Origin: Sphingobacteriaceae bacterium
GTDB taxonomy: Bacteria > Bacteroidota > Bacteroidia > B-17B0 > Aurantibacillaceae
DNA length: 56,589 bases
Direction of reading: 5' to 3'
Assembly (NCBI GenBank): GCA_947453445.1
Contig: CANGGP010000016.1
Coordinates: 1 to 56,589, forward strand
Both the position numbers and the translations under genes were made by a program. The notes beneath the pieces are model-generated. The model did no database searches, was not told where the DNA came from, and was given only the letters and a program-made list of their open reading frames with translations. Below are positions 1-8,792 of this stretch, one piece after another (within the stretch, counting starts at the first letter, position 1; every line of letters starts with the position of its first letter).

Positions 1-432
1 TGTACCCTCCACCAATTTGTTTTGTTTTTCTTCTAATTGGGTGAATTTTTCTTTTTGAATCTCATTAAAGGAGCGCACGTTTCTATCGAAATTTTCTTCA
101 ACACCTTTCATTGCAATCACAATACTTTCCCGCATAGCTTGGCTATCTTTCTGTGACTTCTCATTAATTTCTTTCAATGAGTTACTAAGTTCTGCTTTTT
201 GTTCCTTTAAGGTGTTGTTTAACTCCAGCCTGTTTTCCTTTGCAATATTTGCGTTTTCTTCACGATTGATTCTGAAATCTTCTTTTAAATTTGTTTCTAT
301 TTTTTGAAGGTTCTTTTCAACGGCATCAATTTTATTTAATAATTCCGGACTGTTACCGGAAGCGGACTTATTCCTGAAAATAAAGATGGCTACCAGATTT
401 GCCAAGAGAAGTATTATTATAGCAATTTCCAT
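1..432 (-). CDS. rmuC: DNA recombination protein RmuC, N-terminal part (runs off the window)
   Basis: The reverse strand is open from an ATG at 432 to the window edge (144 residues). The protein starts with one hydrophobic segment (about residues 3-18, MEIAIIILLLANLVAIFIF) and continues as a long charged coiled coil rich in K, E, N and Q, with repeated NxTLKEQKAEL-type heptads. This is the usual architecture of the RmuC N-terminus: a membrane anchor and coiled coil ahead of a PD-(D/E)XK-like nuclease core, which would lie outside the window. RmuC limits recombination at inverted repeats in E. coli. A TAnnTTTG element lies 52 bases upstream. The call rests on architecture and general resemblance because the nuclease core is not visible. 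Confidence 0.72.
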   Translation of the reverse strand, partial: MEIAIIILLLANLVAIFIFRNKSASGNSPELLNKIDAVEKNLQKIETNLKEDFRINREENANIAKENRLELNNTLKEQKAELSNSLKEINEKSQKDSQAMRESIVIAMKGVEENFDRNVRSFNEIQKEKFTQLEEKQNKLVEGT

Positions 433-483
433 TATTTATGGTTTTGATGTATGTTTATGTCGTATGATCAGCGGTTCTCGTAT

Positions 484-491
484 CAAAGATA
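484..491 (-). promoter_or_regulatory. Bacteroidota -7 promoter element for rmuC
   Basis: Read on the minus strand this is TATCTTTG, a perfect match to the Bacteroidota -7 consensus TAnnTTTG. It lies about 50 bases upstream of the rmuC ATG and just beyond the stop codon of the neighbouring Ntn-hydrolase gene. A convincing -33 TTTG at the expected distance is not visible. Confidence 0.5.
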
Positions 492-498
492 TGTTAAC

Positions 499-1254
499 CT
501 AGTACAATGTTAAGTTATATCTGTTGCTTTTTAATTTGTCTAATTTTAAAATATTATAAAGTTCATTTGGATACGAAGCGTACATTATTTTTTCTTCATC
601 TGTAATATGTGGGCTTTCAAAAAGCCATTTGGAACGGCCTTCGGGCAGAACTTCAAGAATGTCCGTCGGCCCACCAACTTCGAAAGGGTGCATTAAATTT
701 TCTGCAATCATTTTTTCGTTAATGATATCAATCGCTTTAAGTCTTTCATCTGAATAAAGACAATTCCGAATTTCTTTTTCATTTTTTTCAAAACAGTTTC
801 CCGGTTCAACATTGTCAACTATTGCCACTTTATTGTAACAAGTATTAAATGAAATAAACGACGCCACGTTATCCTTAATACCCGCAATAAATCCTGACAG
901 GAATACATCCTCTTTGCATTTTTCCCAAGTGCTTATCTGTTTTATGTTGTCGACTATTTTTTGTGCGGTAACAGATATTGAATCCTCCTCTTTGAGATTT
1001 TTAGTAAAACCGGGAAGAAAATATGCGATTGGCAGTAATGTTTCTGCCTCGGAATTCAAGTCTTGAAAGTATCCTGAACCAAAAAAGGAAATCCCAATAT
1101 TATAGGGCTTTAATAAAAATGTCTTTCGTCCACAATCAGCAAAATATCTTGAAGAGTCTCCGTAACTGTTTTCTTTAATTTCTATATCTGATACTCTGGT
1201 GTCAGAGGCCATTAGAATACTTGATTTTGTTATGTATGAAATTATATGGGTCAA
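499..1254 (-). CDS. Proteasome-like Ntn hydrolase (Thr1 nucleophile), last gene of the defence-type operon
   Basis: The frame is open from 1296, but I choose a TTG start at 1254, giving MTHIISYITKSSILMASDTR. Once Met is removed, Thr becomes residue 1 and the Asp of ASDTR falls exactly at position 17, as in 20S proteasome beta subunits (Thr1, Asp17, Lys33). A Lys in GRKTFLL sits at about 43 and could be the Lys33 equivalent after a short insertion. The hydrophobic strand-like pattern also fits the fold. At 251 residues it is a little longer than a typical beta subunit. It lies downstream of the WYL gene, behind an operator shared with the far end of the operon. The substrate is unknown. An amidohydrolase or inactive homologue is possible. 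Confidence 0.5.
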   Translation of the reverse strand: MTHIISYITKSSILMASDTRVSDIEIKENSYGDSSRYFADCGRKTFLLKPYNIGISFFGSGYFQDLNSEAETLLPIAYFLPGFTKNLKEEDSISVTAQKIVDNIKQISTWEKCKEDVFLSGFIAGIKDNVASFISFNTCYNKVAIVDNVEPGNCFEKNEKEIRNCLYSDERLKAIDIINEKMIAENLMHPFEVGGPTDILEVLPEGRSKWLFESPHITDEEKIMYASYPNELYNILKLDKLKSNRYNLTLY

Positions 1255-1289
1255 TGTTAATTTGTTTTGTAGTAAAACTAGTATGATAG

Positions 1290-1308
1290 AACGCAAAGTA
1301 AATGCGTT
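1290..1308. promoter_or_regulatory. Inverted-repeat operator A (AACGCA-N7-TGCGTT)
   Basis: AACGCA (1290-1295), a 7-base spacer and TGCGTT (1303-1308) form a perfect 6-bp inverted repeat between the WYL gene and the Ntn-hydrolase gene. On the minus strand the centre reads TTTACTTTGCG, so the operator overlaps a -7-like element. The right arm with its flank (TGCGTTTAAGTAA) matches the arm of operator B at 18608-18640 in 11 to 12 of 13 positions. I infer that one dimeric repressor, most simply the adjacent WYL protein, binds both sites. Confidence 0.55.
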
Positions 1309-2336
1309 TAAGTAAAGAGACTGGGCAAGTAAGATCTTTCAAAGGCGGAGGTGGCCATTTTCTTTATCTCACGCCGAATAAGTGGATTCTGAACTACTAC
1401 ATCGGGGGCGTTTGAAAAGAACCATCGGGTAAGTTCAAGTGTAGGAATAACTTCTATTGAGAATTTAGACCGGTCTTTTAAGTTGCTTTTAAGAGTGCGC
1501 TGTGAGGCATGGATCGGGTGCGTTTCAATAAAGTAACCTAAAAACTGGGTGGTAACAAAAACGACGACTTGTTTCTTTTCATTCTCGTATGGAAACACAC
1601 CGTACATATCCTGATTGTATTTTTTTACTTCTTTTATTTTCGAATCATTAAAAGGAATGTCAGGAAAGGTAATTTCAGTAACGATGCGATCAAGGCCAAA
1701 GACCCTAATAGCCTTGCGCTCCTGAGAATATCCAATAACATACCAATAATGGTTAAACTCAATTAATTGATAGGGATGAACCACCGGTTCAGTTAAATCG
1801 TTCTTGTGGTAATTCACATGATCAAATTGAATGACCCGTTTATTTTTAATAGCATCTAGGATCGGATAAAAGTGTTGAAAGCCCGAATGAGGAGGAGGCT
1901 GCTCAGAATAGATATGCGGAGTTTCGTTAGTCTTTTCTTTTTTATGCGTGTCCAACGCATCCATCAATTTAATATAAGCTTGATTATACGCTTCGTTTAA
2001 TTGCTTACCCCCGAAGGCCTGTAAAAGGTCATTTGCATCCTTTAAAGCTTCTATTTCTTCCTCCTGAAGTGGAATTGTATTAATGCTGTAATTTGAATCG
2101 CTGTAATAATAACCGTTTTTACTTTTACTAAATTTTATGGGTGCTAAAAAACCTAATGCCTCATCCTCCTTCATAGCCTTTATATCCTTCTGAAGTGTAG
2201 AAACTGTAAAACTTTTTCCTAACTTAACCTCACATACATTCATAATCTCTTCCATACTAGGATAGGGTTTCTGCTTGTTAGCAATGCAGCCATCAATTAT
2301 TTTGTAACGGATATATGCTTCTTTATTAAGTGGCAT
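1308..2336 (-). CDS. WYL-domain transcriptional regulator
   Basis: This 342-residue protein has an N-terminal winged-helix-like region (about 1-85) and a WYL domain around residues 150-250. The WYL core is recognisable as HPYQLIEFNHYWYVIGYS followed by IRVFGLDRI, with W198-Y199-V200 as the name-giving triad. WYL proteins bind ligands, probably nucleic acid or nucleotides, and commonly control phage-defence islands (BrxR and CapW are examples). The start is 2 bases from the stop of the upstream gene, so it is translated as part of the operon. It is the best candidate for the factor binding operators A and B. The alternative controller is the XRE-ImmA protein encoded from 18790. Confidence 0.85.
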   Translation of the reverse strand: MPLNKEAYIRYKIIDGCIANKQKPYPSMEEIMNVCEVKLGKSFTVSTLQKDIKAMKEDEALGFLAPIKFSKSKNGYYYSDSNYSINTIPLQEEEIEALKDANDLLQAFGGKQLNEAYNQAYIKLMDALDTHKKEKTNETPHIYSEQPPPHSGFQHFYPILDAIKNKRVIQFDHVNYHKNDLTEPVVHPYQLIEFNHYWYVIGYSQERKAIRVFGLDRIVTEITFPDIPFNDSKIKEVKKYNQDMYGVFPYENEKKQVVVFVTTQFLGYFIETHPIHASQRTLKSNLKDRSKFSIEVIPTLELTRWFFSNAPDVVVQNPLIRREIKKMATSAFERSYLPSLFT

Positions 2337-2338
2337 TT

Positions 2339-3547
2339 TTAGTAAGCTATGTACCTGTCGATTTCCATTAAACTCTTTATCTGCTCTTGAATATATGTAT
2401 TCAAAACCTTTTTGGAATCTTCTTCACTATTTGAATCTCTTCGAATCACCTCTTCATATATTCTTTCCATTTTCTCAATGACTCTTTTCTTTGAAAATAA
2501 ATTGGTTATCCCATAAGGATTGTTCTGAACTTTCGTGATTAAGTCTTCAGAATTATTTATCACCACACTTCTTATTAGGGATGCCCAATTGAACTCATCT
2601 CGGACAACACCTCTTGCACCATTACGAATCGTTTTATTAATTAATTTTTGGAGCCTGCGATCTAAATCTACACTCGAAACATTTCTGTTTCTATCATATA
2701 AGTCTAAAACAATGGCACTATATGCTGTCCTGTCCAAGTTGATTTTGCGCATTAACTCGTACAACAGGATGAAGTTCTCTAGAGCTGTAAGGAATTTGTC
2801 AGAACTCTTATCAAAGATTGAATTTATACTAGAGAGAGAATAATCCTTTTCAAAGATTTTAAAAAATGCATCAGGGTCACCCTTAAGTGATACTTTAAGG
2901 TTGGTTTTTTCCAAAGTAAGGCTTTGGGCGTTGATTGATAAATCATCAAGATATGGGTTTCTGTGATATTGATTATTGGATGCTATTTGAAAATAAATAT
3001 TTGGTGAGGAATCCCCCCCTAAACCGTTTTCTGCGGAAATCAATAAAGTATATCCTTCTTCTTTTAAGAATGTAATAAAATCATACAATTTGGTTCCCTT
3101 AAAAATTTCCCTCCTCCGAGACAAATCGACTGTAAACCCATACCAATTTCTTTTTGGATCAATGGTGTAGGCCACAGCTTCTAAGAATTTTAGCCAATCA
3201 ACCGGACTAAAAGATTGCCTCCTACTTAGCTTTTTTGAAGGCAATGTATCTTCATTTATCCACGCTGATAGAATACAACACATGCCAGCAAACACTTCGC
3301 TATTTCTCAGCCAAAACGACTTTCGTAAAGTAGGTTTGTTGTTAAATTCATTTTCAACAAATGCTCTATTAAGACCTAAGAATGTGAATTTTTCATTTGT
3401 TGGTTCAGTACCACCGGGACATGAGTATAAAAGAACATATTCATCTATTTCAATTTTATCGCCTGTGTATTTGTCTTTGAAGGAAACTTTTTCTTCTCTG
3501 ATATCTACAAAGATTTGTTCCGGCTTTCTTAATTCAATTATTTTCAT
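2339..3547 (-). CDS. Uncharacterised defence-operon protein, 402 aa
   Basis: I do not recognise this family. The protein is soluble, with no signal peptide or membrane segment. The first half is mixed alpha/beta and contains two hydrophobic beta-like segments (EYVLLYSCPGG and YTLLISAENGLGG). The second half is largely helical and charged (roughly 215-402), with KIFEKDYSL, RLQKLINKTIRNG and RIYEEVIRRDSNSEED. There is no nuclease, ATPase or methylase motif that I can identify. It sits between the three-Cys protein gene and the WYL gene with short spacers (18 and 2 bases), so it belongs to the same transcript and is probably a component of the same system. Confidence 0.75.
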   Translation of the reverse strand: MKIIELRKPEQIFVDIREEKVSFKDKYTGDKIEIDEYVLLYSCPGGTEPTNEKFTFLGLNRAFVENEFNNKPTLRKSFWLRNSEVFAGMCCILSAWINEDTLPSKKLSRRQSFSPVDWLKFLEAVAYTIDPKRNWYGFTVDLSRRREIFKGTKLYDFITFLKEEGYTLLISAENGLGGDSSPNIYFQIASNNQYHRNPYLDDLSINAQSLTLEKTNLKVSLKGDPDAFFKIFEKDYSLSSINSIFDKSSDKFLTALENFILLYELMRKINLDRTAYSAIVLDLYDRNRNVSSVDLDRRLQKLINKTIRNGARGVVRDEFNWASLIRSVVINNSEDLITKVQNNPYGITNLFSKKRVIEKMERIYEEVIRRDSNSEEDSKKVLNTYIQEQIKSLMEIDRYIAY

Positions 3548-3565
3548 TTTTCTAAGTTTAATAAG

Positions 3566-4336
3566 TTAAGTCAATTTTAACTTCCTCTTCGGAAAATTTC
3601 TGTACACTTTTCCATTTAAACTACAGCCCCCTTTTGCATGGTCTGGGTGATTTGTTCCGATAGTCGGATCGCCTGGATCAGGGTTAAATTGCTTCTTACC
3701 CCATTGTTTAAAGAAAAATGCCACTTTGCTTTTAGAACATTCTTTTTTTATGTCAATAATCCATTCTTTTTTTACAGGACGTGCTTTTGGCCCTGACTCA
3801 CCACCAACAATTATCCAATCAATGCCATTAAAATTCATTTTTTTTAAAGGGCCAATAAGTGGCTCAATAGAAAGAAATTTCACTTTCGCACCAGTTCTTT
3901 TCAAAAATGAAATTCTGTCTTGTACACGATCATCCTCCACGGAAACTCCCATCCATATGTTTGGCGTCCAATTTAGTTCCCGGTGATATTGAAAGAGAAT
4001 ATCCGCTCTCTTAGTAAGTACTTGAAATGTATGTCGTGGATTTTCGTTCATTACCTTAAATACCCTCTTTAAATAAGCCAGAGGAACGTCTTTATGAAAT
4101 AAGTCACTCATGGAATTTACAAAAACAACTTTTGGTTTCTTCCAATGATATGGATCTTCTAATGTGTCGGGATGAAGAGTTAACTTAAAATTGTTTTTAT
4201 ATTTTTCCGTTCCCATCAGAAACAATCGATTGCTCATTGTTTCAGCATAGCAAAACTTGCATCCGGCAGTAACTTTGCTGCACCCAGTGGTGGGATTCCA
4301 CGTTAATTCAGTCCACTCTATATTCGACTCAGCCAT
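3566..4336 (-). CDS. Three-Cys-motif phage Gp37/Gp68-family protein (DUF5131)
   Basis: The 256-residue protein opens with SNIEWTELTWNPTTGCSKVT and has three early cysteines at 19, 26 and 29 (C-x6-C-x2-C), the hallmark of the Gp37/Gp68 family. Further family features are FVNSMSDLFH, FQVLTKRAD, WMGVSVED, FLSIEPLIGP and WIIVGGESG. The family is thought to resemble radical-SAM proteins, the cysteines probably binding an Fe-S cluster, although the spacing is not the canonical CxxxCxxC. The ATG lies one base from the stop of the tcmP gene. The two families are known partners, so they probably act together, perhaps modifying a nucleic acid. The reaction is unknown. Confidence 0.85.
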   Translation of the reverse strand: MAESNIEWTELTWNPTTGCSKVTAGCKFCYAETMSNRLFLMGTEKYKNNFKLTLHPDTLEDPYHWKKPKVVFVNSMSDLFHKDVPLAYLKRVFKVMNENPRHTFQVLTKRADILFQYHRELNWTPNIWMGVSVEDDRVQDRISFLKRTGAKVKFLSIEPLIGPLKKMNFNGIDWIIVGGESGPKARPVKKEWIIDIKKECSKSKVAFFFKQWGKKQFNPDPGDPTIGTNHPDHAKGGCSLNGKVYRNFPKRKLKLT

Positions 4337-4337
4337 T

Positions 4338-5444
4338 TCAGCAATAATTAATCGAAGGAATTAATACATTAGGTTTACATAAATTGCTTGAAAGGGTATA
4401 TGCTGCTCTTTGCAAGACATTGCTTTCAATCAACTTTTTGATAACTGGCTTAGCATGTCTCGGCAGAAAACCATTTGACAGTACATGCAAATATATTTCC
4501 TTTGTTGTTTTAAAATATTTATTTCTTAATAGTTCTTCTAGTTCTTGTTCGAATACTTCTACCTTATTAGGTTTTCGTATTCCGTCACCTTCCGCAAATA
4601 GATCATATTGATGTTGACTAATATTTTCGTTATCAATATCAAAATTTGCTTCGCCTCTTTCGGGGTCAATTGCCCAACATGTCGACAGAAATTTTTCCAT
4701 ACCCAAGGGATGGCCGCTGCCGAAAATTAGACCATAAATATTCGACCCCTTTCTCAAAGAAAAACTGGATAAATAGTATGGTTTATCAGATGGGATCAAT
4801 GACTTATAGTAACTAAGTACATAGCGATGAATTTGATGATATGGTATGTCGTCAATTTCTGCCTTATCTACATTGAAGTATGTTTGAATCGAAGGATGGT
4901 CAGCAAATCGCTTGATGGTTGATGATGAAATAAAAAATAGAAAGTCAGTATGCTTTAATGCTGTGATCTGTCTGAATACTTCTTCTGTTATATGTTTAAC
5001 ACCGTATTGATCAAGAAAAAGGAGATTAGCGGAATCGCTATCATTCATTTTCGGAAACCATTTATCAAATGCTAATTTAAAATCAAGATTTTCAACTAAT
5101 TTGTTGTATTGCCCTTCAGCAAAGTCAGACGATACTAAGCGATTGTTTAATTCATCATATTTAGCTTTATCATTCTCGTTAAAGTGAAGGGAAACTGAGA
5201 TATTTCTTTGTGATGCATTTTTAAGATGCGGGAGTAATTCTTCTACAATGATTAAAGGAGAACCATTGTTGCCAATAGAATCTTTACCGGGACCAGCGAA
5301 AAAGTCAAACACATTCACTTTCTTCCAATAGACATTACGGGCAGCAAGGAACACAGGGAGCCACTCTTTCAAGTAATCTCGAAAGATAGCGAGTTTAACC
5401 AATGTGCTCTCCTCAAATGCAGCCTTATGTAAGTCCTTTGCCAA
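4338..5444 (-). CDS. tcmP: Three-Cys-motif partner protein TcmP
   Basis: This 368-residue protein carries a Rossmann-like motif FDFFAGPGKDS at about 46-56 followed by NGSPLIIVEELLPHL. This is the signature of TcmP proteins, which resemble SAM-dependent methyltransferases. Later segments LLFLDQYGVKHI and DFLFFISSSTIKRFADH also fit. The C-terminal 80 residues look like a winged helix (KTTKEIYLHVLSNGFLPRHA...). The name comes from constant pairing with the three-Cys protein, and here that partner starts one base downstream. A nucleic-acid methyltransferase role is plausible but unproven. Confidence 0.83.
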   Translation of the reverse strand: MAKDLHKAAFEESTLVKLAIFRDYLKEWLPVFLAARNVYWKKVNVFDFFAGPGKDSIGNNGSPLIIVEELLPHLKNASQRNISVSLHFNENDKAKYDELNNRLVSSDFAEGQYNKLVENLDFKLAFDKWFPKMNDSDSANLLFLDQYGVKHITEEVFRQITALKHTDFLFFISSSTIKRFADHPSIQTYFNVDKAEIDDIPYHQIHRYVLSYYKSLIPSDKPYYLSSFSLRKGSNIYGLIFGSGHPLGMEKFLSTCWAIDPERGEANFDIDNENISQHQYDLFAEGDGIRKPNKVEVFEQELEELLRNKYFKTTKEIYLHVLSNGFLPRHAKPVIKKLIESNVLQRAAYTLSSNLCKPNVLIPSINYC

Positions 5445-5449
5445 AATTA

Positions 5450-6247
5450 TTAATGTGCCTTTAAAGTATTCTTTTCAACTAGCAAACTAAAAACAACATC
5501 CTCAGAATTTGTAATTAATTCAAATTCATAATTTAGAGTTGTTGTTGCAGAGTTTTTGAAAATATTCATTTCTGAAATGGACGGGAAAATTAGATTCAAA
5601 TCGAATACAGGTCTAGCGTGGTACGGGGAAACTAATGATATAAGAGCTATGGTGTGTTCGATAACCTCGCCATTGACAAAACCAGAGCAACGAATTTTAA
5701 TCTGTGACCCCAATACAACTTTTAGCCATTCATTCTCAGAGGATGAAAAATGACTGCTTAATATTATTTTCTTTAATGTAATTGGGCGATTGGGATTATT
5801 GACCTGAAATTGGTCTTTTAATCTATTTTTATTTAATGTCAATTCAATGCTTTCATCTAAATATTCATCTACAAGAGCACCTAAAGAAATTAAATGATTC
5901 AAAATCAATTGTGTAATAGGCGAATCCGAATAGTCTTTAAGAGTCGACCTTAGAGATGCTGTGTCCTTACAGGAAGCATTTTGATGATTTGAGGGGTGTT
6001 TAGCGAACAATTTTAAGTTAACTGGGAATCGCTCTAAAAAGTCTTTTGAGCTAGCCTCTATTAGCCGATAACTATAATGTTTTAATTTTGGTGTTACCAC
6101 CTGTAAGGATAATGTAACTTCACCAGTGTGTTCATTAAAACCTTGAACAATAACACCAATACACATATTTTTAGATAAAACTTTTATTCTATCTGCAACT
6201 TCATTCATCGCATTCTCAATATCGATTGTATCGTTTTCTATTCCCAT
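5450..6247 (-). CDS. Uncharacterised defence-operon protein, 265 aa
   Basis: I recognise no family here. The protein is soluble and beta-rich, with alternating hydrophobic strands such as MCIGVIVQGF, GEVTLSLQVV, ITLKKIILSSHF and HTIALISLVSPYHARPVFDL. A short helical middle (about 100-140) separates two beta-rich halves. No catalytic motif is evident. It is 2 bases from the EEP gene upstream and 5 bases from tcmP downstream, so it is translationally linked to both. A binding or scaffold role is possible, but nothing in the sequence proves it. Confidence 0.72.
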   Translation of the reverse strand: MGIENDTIDIENAMNEVADRIKVLSKNMCIGVIVQGFNEHTGEVTLSLQVVTPKLKHYSYRLIEASSKDFLERFPVNLKLFAKHPSNHQNASCKDTASLRSTLKDYSDSPITQLILNHLISLGALVDEYLDESIELTLNKNRLKDQFQVNNPNRPITLKKIILSSHFSSSENEWLKVVLGSQIKIRCSGFVNGEVIEHTIALISLVSPYHARPVFDLNLIFPSISEMNIFKNSATTTLNYEFELITNSEDVVFSLLVEKNTLKAH

Positions 6248-6249
6248 TT

Positions 6250-7116
6250 TTATGCTATTTTTAGTGTTACTAATACTGGTAGATGATCGGAAAACTCATC
6301 GATCAGCATCGACTCGGCATCCCCAATTCTAATGTCTTTAACAAAAGAGGCTGTATTAGTTTTCGTCAGGATCTTGGATTCTTTGTATATTATCCTATCC
6401 ATTAGTTGAGGTCTTAGTAAAATACCATCAAAAAGATTCCACATTGGGAGATCTTGCACTTTACTCCAAAAGTATGTACCAGTTATTCTTTCGCTATCAT
6501 TGGTGTAGTCGTAATCTCCCAAAAAGTTCCACATAGGATTATACCAAACATTATTCTTTTTACGAGGCGGATTATTTATTTCGATTAGTTCAACAATATG
6601 CTTAGTATCTTTTGCATTCAGAAATATTGGATCGAGCATGTTCGACTCATGTGGATTATGATTAAAATCGCCAACCATTATTGTTTTTTTATTATTAACC
6701 CTACTCTCATAATTTTTAACAGCCTCAATAATTTTTAAAGATTCCCACATTTGCATACGTTCAGTGGTATCTCTTTTACTATAAAAGTGGATAGCAGCGA
6801 TAACAATCCATTCGGAACAAGTTCGTTTTCTTACATTAACTAAAATCCATTTATTGAAGTACCCCCGTTCAACACTTTCGTAGTCAAATTCATTGTTTTT
6901 TAAAAAGACTCTTACACCATTACTTATTCCACTATTGGGATATTCAACTTCAAAATGTGTTGGCTGAAGTAATGTGGGAATTCCGGCTCCTCGCGCCTCC
7001 TGCAAAACAACAATATCTATTTCATTTTCAACAACCATATCAACCAACGCGGATTCTTTAAAATCCGTTGCTTCTTGATGATAATTCCAAGTCAGTATTT
7101 TAAGTTTGTTTGACAT
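6250..7116 (-). CDS. Endonuclease/exonuclease/phosphatase (EEP) family protein
   Basis: The 288-residue protein has the ordered EEP-superfamily motifs: LTWNYHQ (8-14, the Asn being metal-associated), VLQEARG (Glu40, metal ligand), AAIHFYSKRD (His110), MVGDFNHNP (Asp150 and Asn152) and a terminal EFSDHLPVLV (Asp277-His278). These residues are the catalytic set of DNase I/exonuclease III-like phosphoesterases, so activity is expected. The substrate could be DNA, RNA or a small phosphate ester. Being in the same tight operon as McrBC and a methylase, it may be an extra nuclease effector of the defence locus. Confidence 0.87.
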   Translation of the reverse strand: MSNKLKILTWNYHQEATDFKESALVDMVVENEIDIVVLQEARGAGIPTLLQPTHFEVEYPNSGISNGVRVFLKNNEFDYESVERGYFNKWILVNVRKRTCSEWIVIAAIHFYSKRDTTERMQMWESLKIIEAVKNYESRVNNKKTIMVGDFNHNPHESNMLDPIFLNAKDTKHIVELIEINNPPRKKNNVWYNPMWNFLGDYDYTNDSERITGTYFWSKVQDLPMWNLFDGILLRPQLMDRIIYKESKILTKTNTASFVKDIRIGDAESMLIDEFSDHLPVLVTLKIA

Positions 7117-7164
7117 TAATTCAATTTCTTCAATTTCCCAAGCCCAAAGTCTAACTTTTAATTT

Positions 7165-7506
7165 TTACATATCAGCTGCGCCTTTGTCCTTACCACTTCT
7201 TCTCAGCAAAGGACTTCTATACCACTGATCTTTTTCTTTCTGCTCAGCAAGTTCAATCTCGTATTTCATTTCTACAAATTTATTCATGTCTTTTACGATA
7301 CTCATTTTCATCTCTTCTGTTTTTTGTAAAGTGGCAATTAACATGTTGATTTCTTTTTTCCAGCGATTTATTGCTCTGTGACTTCCTTCGGCTTTAGCAT
7401 CAAGCATTCTTTGCAATTCCTTCTGGAATATTGGGATTTGACTCTCAATCCTCTTAAGTTTAAGTGCTACGTCCTCTATTGTTCTTACTGCATTATTTTG
7501 TTCCAT
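7165..7506 (-). CDS. Small coiled-coil protein between the EEP and mcrC genes
   Basis: This 113-residue protein is almost wholly helical and charged, with heptad-like stretches ALKLKRIESQIPIFQKELQR and IATLQKTEEMKMSIVKDMNK, and a basic Gly-poor tail ending GKDKGAADM. It has no signal peptide, membrane segment or catalytic motif. Its ATG at 7506 is 40 bases beyond the mcrC stop. Its position in the series suggests an accessory or oligomerisation factor for the McrBC-like complex or the EEP protein. I do not recognise a named family. Confidence 0.6.
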   Translation of the reverse strand: MEQNNAVRTIEDVALKLKRIESQIPIFQKELQRMLDAKAEGSHRAINRWKKEINMLIATLQKTEEMKMSIVKDMNKFVEMKYEIELAEQKEKDQWYRSPLLRRSGKDKGAADM

Positions 7507-7545
7507 TCGGATTCTGGATTTAGTTTTTCATCTTTTCCAAAGCTG

Positions 7546-8790
7546 CTAAAGCAACTTCTTTAGTATTTCATTTCCTATGTTTTTGTCAAGTTTTCCTGTA
7601 TCATCAAGGACATTAATAAATCCGATCTTACAAGCGTTTCCGTTTTCTCTTCCCTTATGAAACGTTCCGAAATTCTCCGGATACTCCTGTATTTTAGGAT
7701 AGAGCAGCATACTCTTACCGGCATTCCAATAAAGGTTATATGCATACATTTGTTTCAAGTCATCATCTGAAGGGTTTCGGTAATCAATGATTTTCCACTT
7801 TGTATCAATTATGTACTTTTCTTCTTGATCTCCTTCTTTCTTAGAAACAACGATATCAGGGCGAATCGTTTTGTTCTCCCAGAATCTTTGTGAATTTTGA
7901 AACTCCACTTTGTAGTTTTCAGGTTTACCTTTTTGAAGCATTCTGTAAACGTATTCCTCCCATAATTTATTCATGTCAAATAGGAGGGCGAGCATGTTCT
8001 CCTGACCATTTTTTATATCCGGGGAATAGTTCAAGATGATCATTTTTGCAATTTTTAGAGCCTCAGAATACTGAATTGATTTCCGGGATTCTCTGATCTG
8101 CTCAAAATGCACCTTCGTTATTTGAATTTCTTTTATTTCAGGGAAATCAAGCTTCATCCTGCCAATTCGATCTTTAATAGAAGGGTTAACTACTATTTTG
8201 TCGAGTATGTTGAGTGCTTTAAGTAAAATCTGATTAAGCACATGCTCTTGGTCATACACTTGATGGGTGGTGAAGAACCTCTCCTGATGAATGAGGTTTT
8301 GTTGTATATTCTTTGCAAAGTCTATTCTACCTTTTAGTGCCAGCGTATTTGAAGAGGTATTCCGGTATTGTTTTATTAAGCCCCGATGAATTAAAGCTGC
8401 TACTTCATCAAGAAATATTTCAAAGTATAATTCTAAAAGGGAATGATAGCGTTTATTGAGACTGGCCTCTGAAACCGAATCCACCTTTATTTTCCTACAA
8501 ACTGCAAGCATGCTTAACAAAGCATTTCTCCATTTTTCCAGTTCTTTTTGATTTGTGGATCTTCTTTTATCAGCTTTCGGTAAAATTTCAATAGTTAACC
8601 CTCCAATCTGAATAACGCCAACATAATTGGTAAACTTGACACCATCACGTATTCCAGTGAAATACTCGTTTTCATTTCTATCATTAAAGTCATATAGTTT
8701 GGCTAATTCTTGGGGCAAAAGATGATCCCCTCTTTCATTGGGTAAAAGAGTGAGTCTTTCGTATTCAAATATTTGTATTAGCCTTGCCAA
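7546..8790 (-). CDS. mcrC: McrC-family nuclease subunit
   Basis: The 414-residue protein begins with the McrC N-terminal beta-rich region (IQIFEYERLTLL, then YVGVIQIGGLTIEILPKADK). It has the helical middle and ends in a PD-(D/E)XK nuclease: RPDIVVSKKEG (Asp312) followed 17 residues later by IIDTKWK (Asp329 and Lys331). In McrBC systems McrC joins the McrB GTPase hexamer and cuts modified DNA. The start is 2 bases past the mcrB stop, the usual McrB-McrC order. All catalytic residues appear present, so an active nuclease is likely. Confidence 0.92.
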   Translation of the reverse strand: MARLIQIFEYERLTLLPNERGDHLLPQELAKLYDFNDRNENEYFTGIRDGVKFTNYVGVIQIGGLTIEILPKADKRRSTNQKELEKWRNALLSMLAVCRKIKVDSVSEASLNKRYHSLLELYFEIFLDEVAALIHRGLIKQYRNTSSNTLALKGRIDFAKNIQQNLIHQERFFTTHQVYDQEHVLNQILLKALNILDKIVVNPSIKDRIGRMKLDFPEIKEIQITKVHFEQIRESRKSIQYSEALKIAKMIILNYSPDIKNGQENMLALLFDMNKLWEEYVYRMLQKGKPENYKVEFQNSQRFWENKTIRPDIVVSKKEGDQEEKYIIDTKWKIIDYRNPSDDDLKQMYAYNLYWNAGKSMLLYPKIQEYPENFGTFHKGRENGNACKIGFINVLDDTGKLDKNIGNEILKKLL

Positions 8791-8792
8791 TT

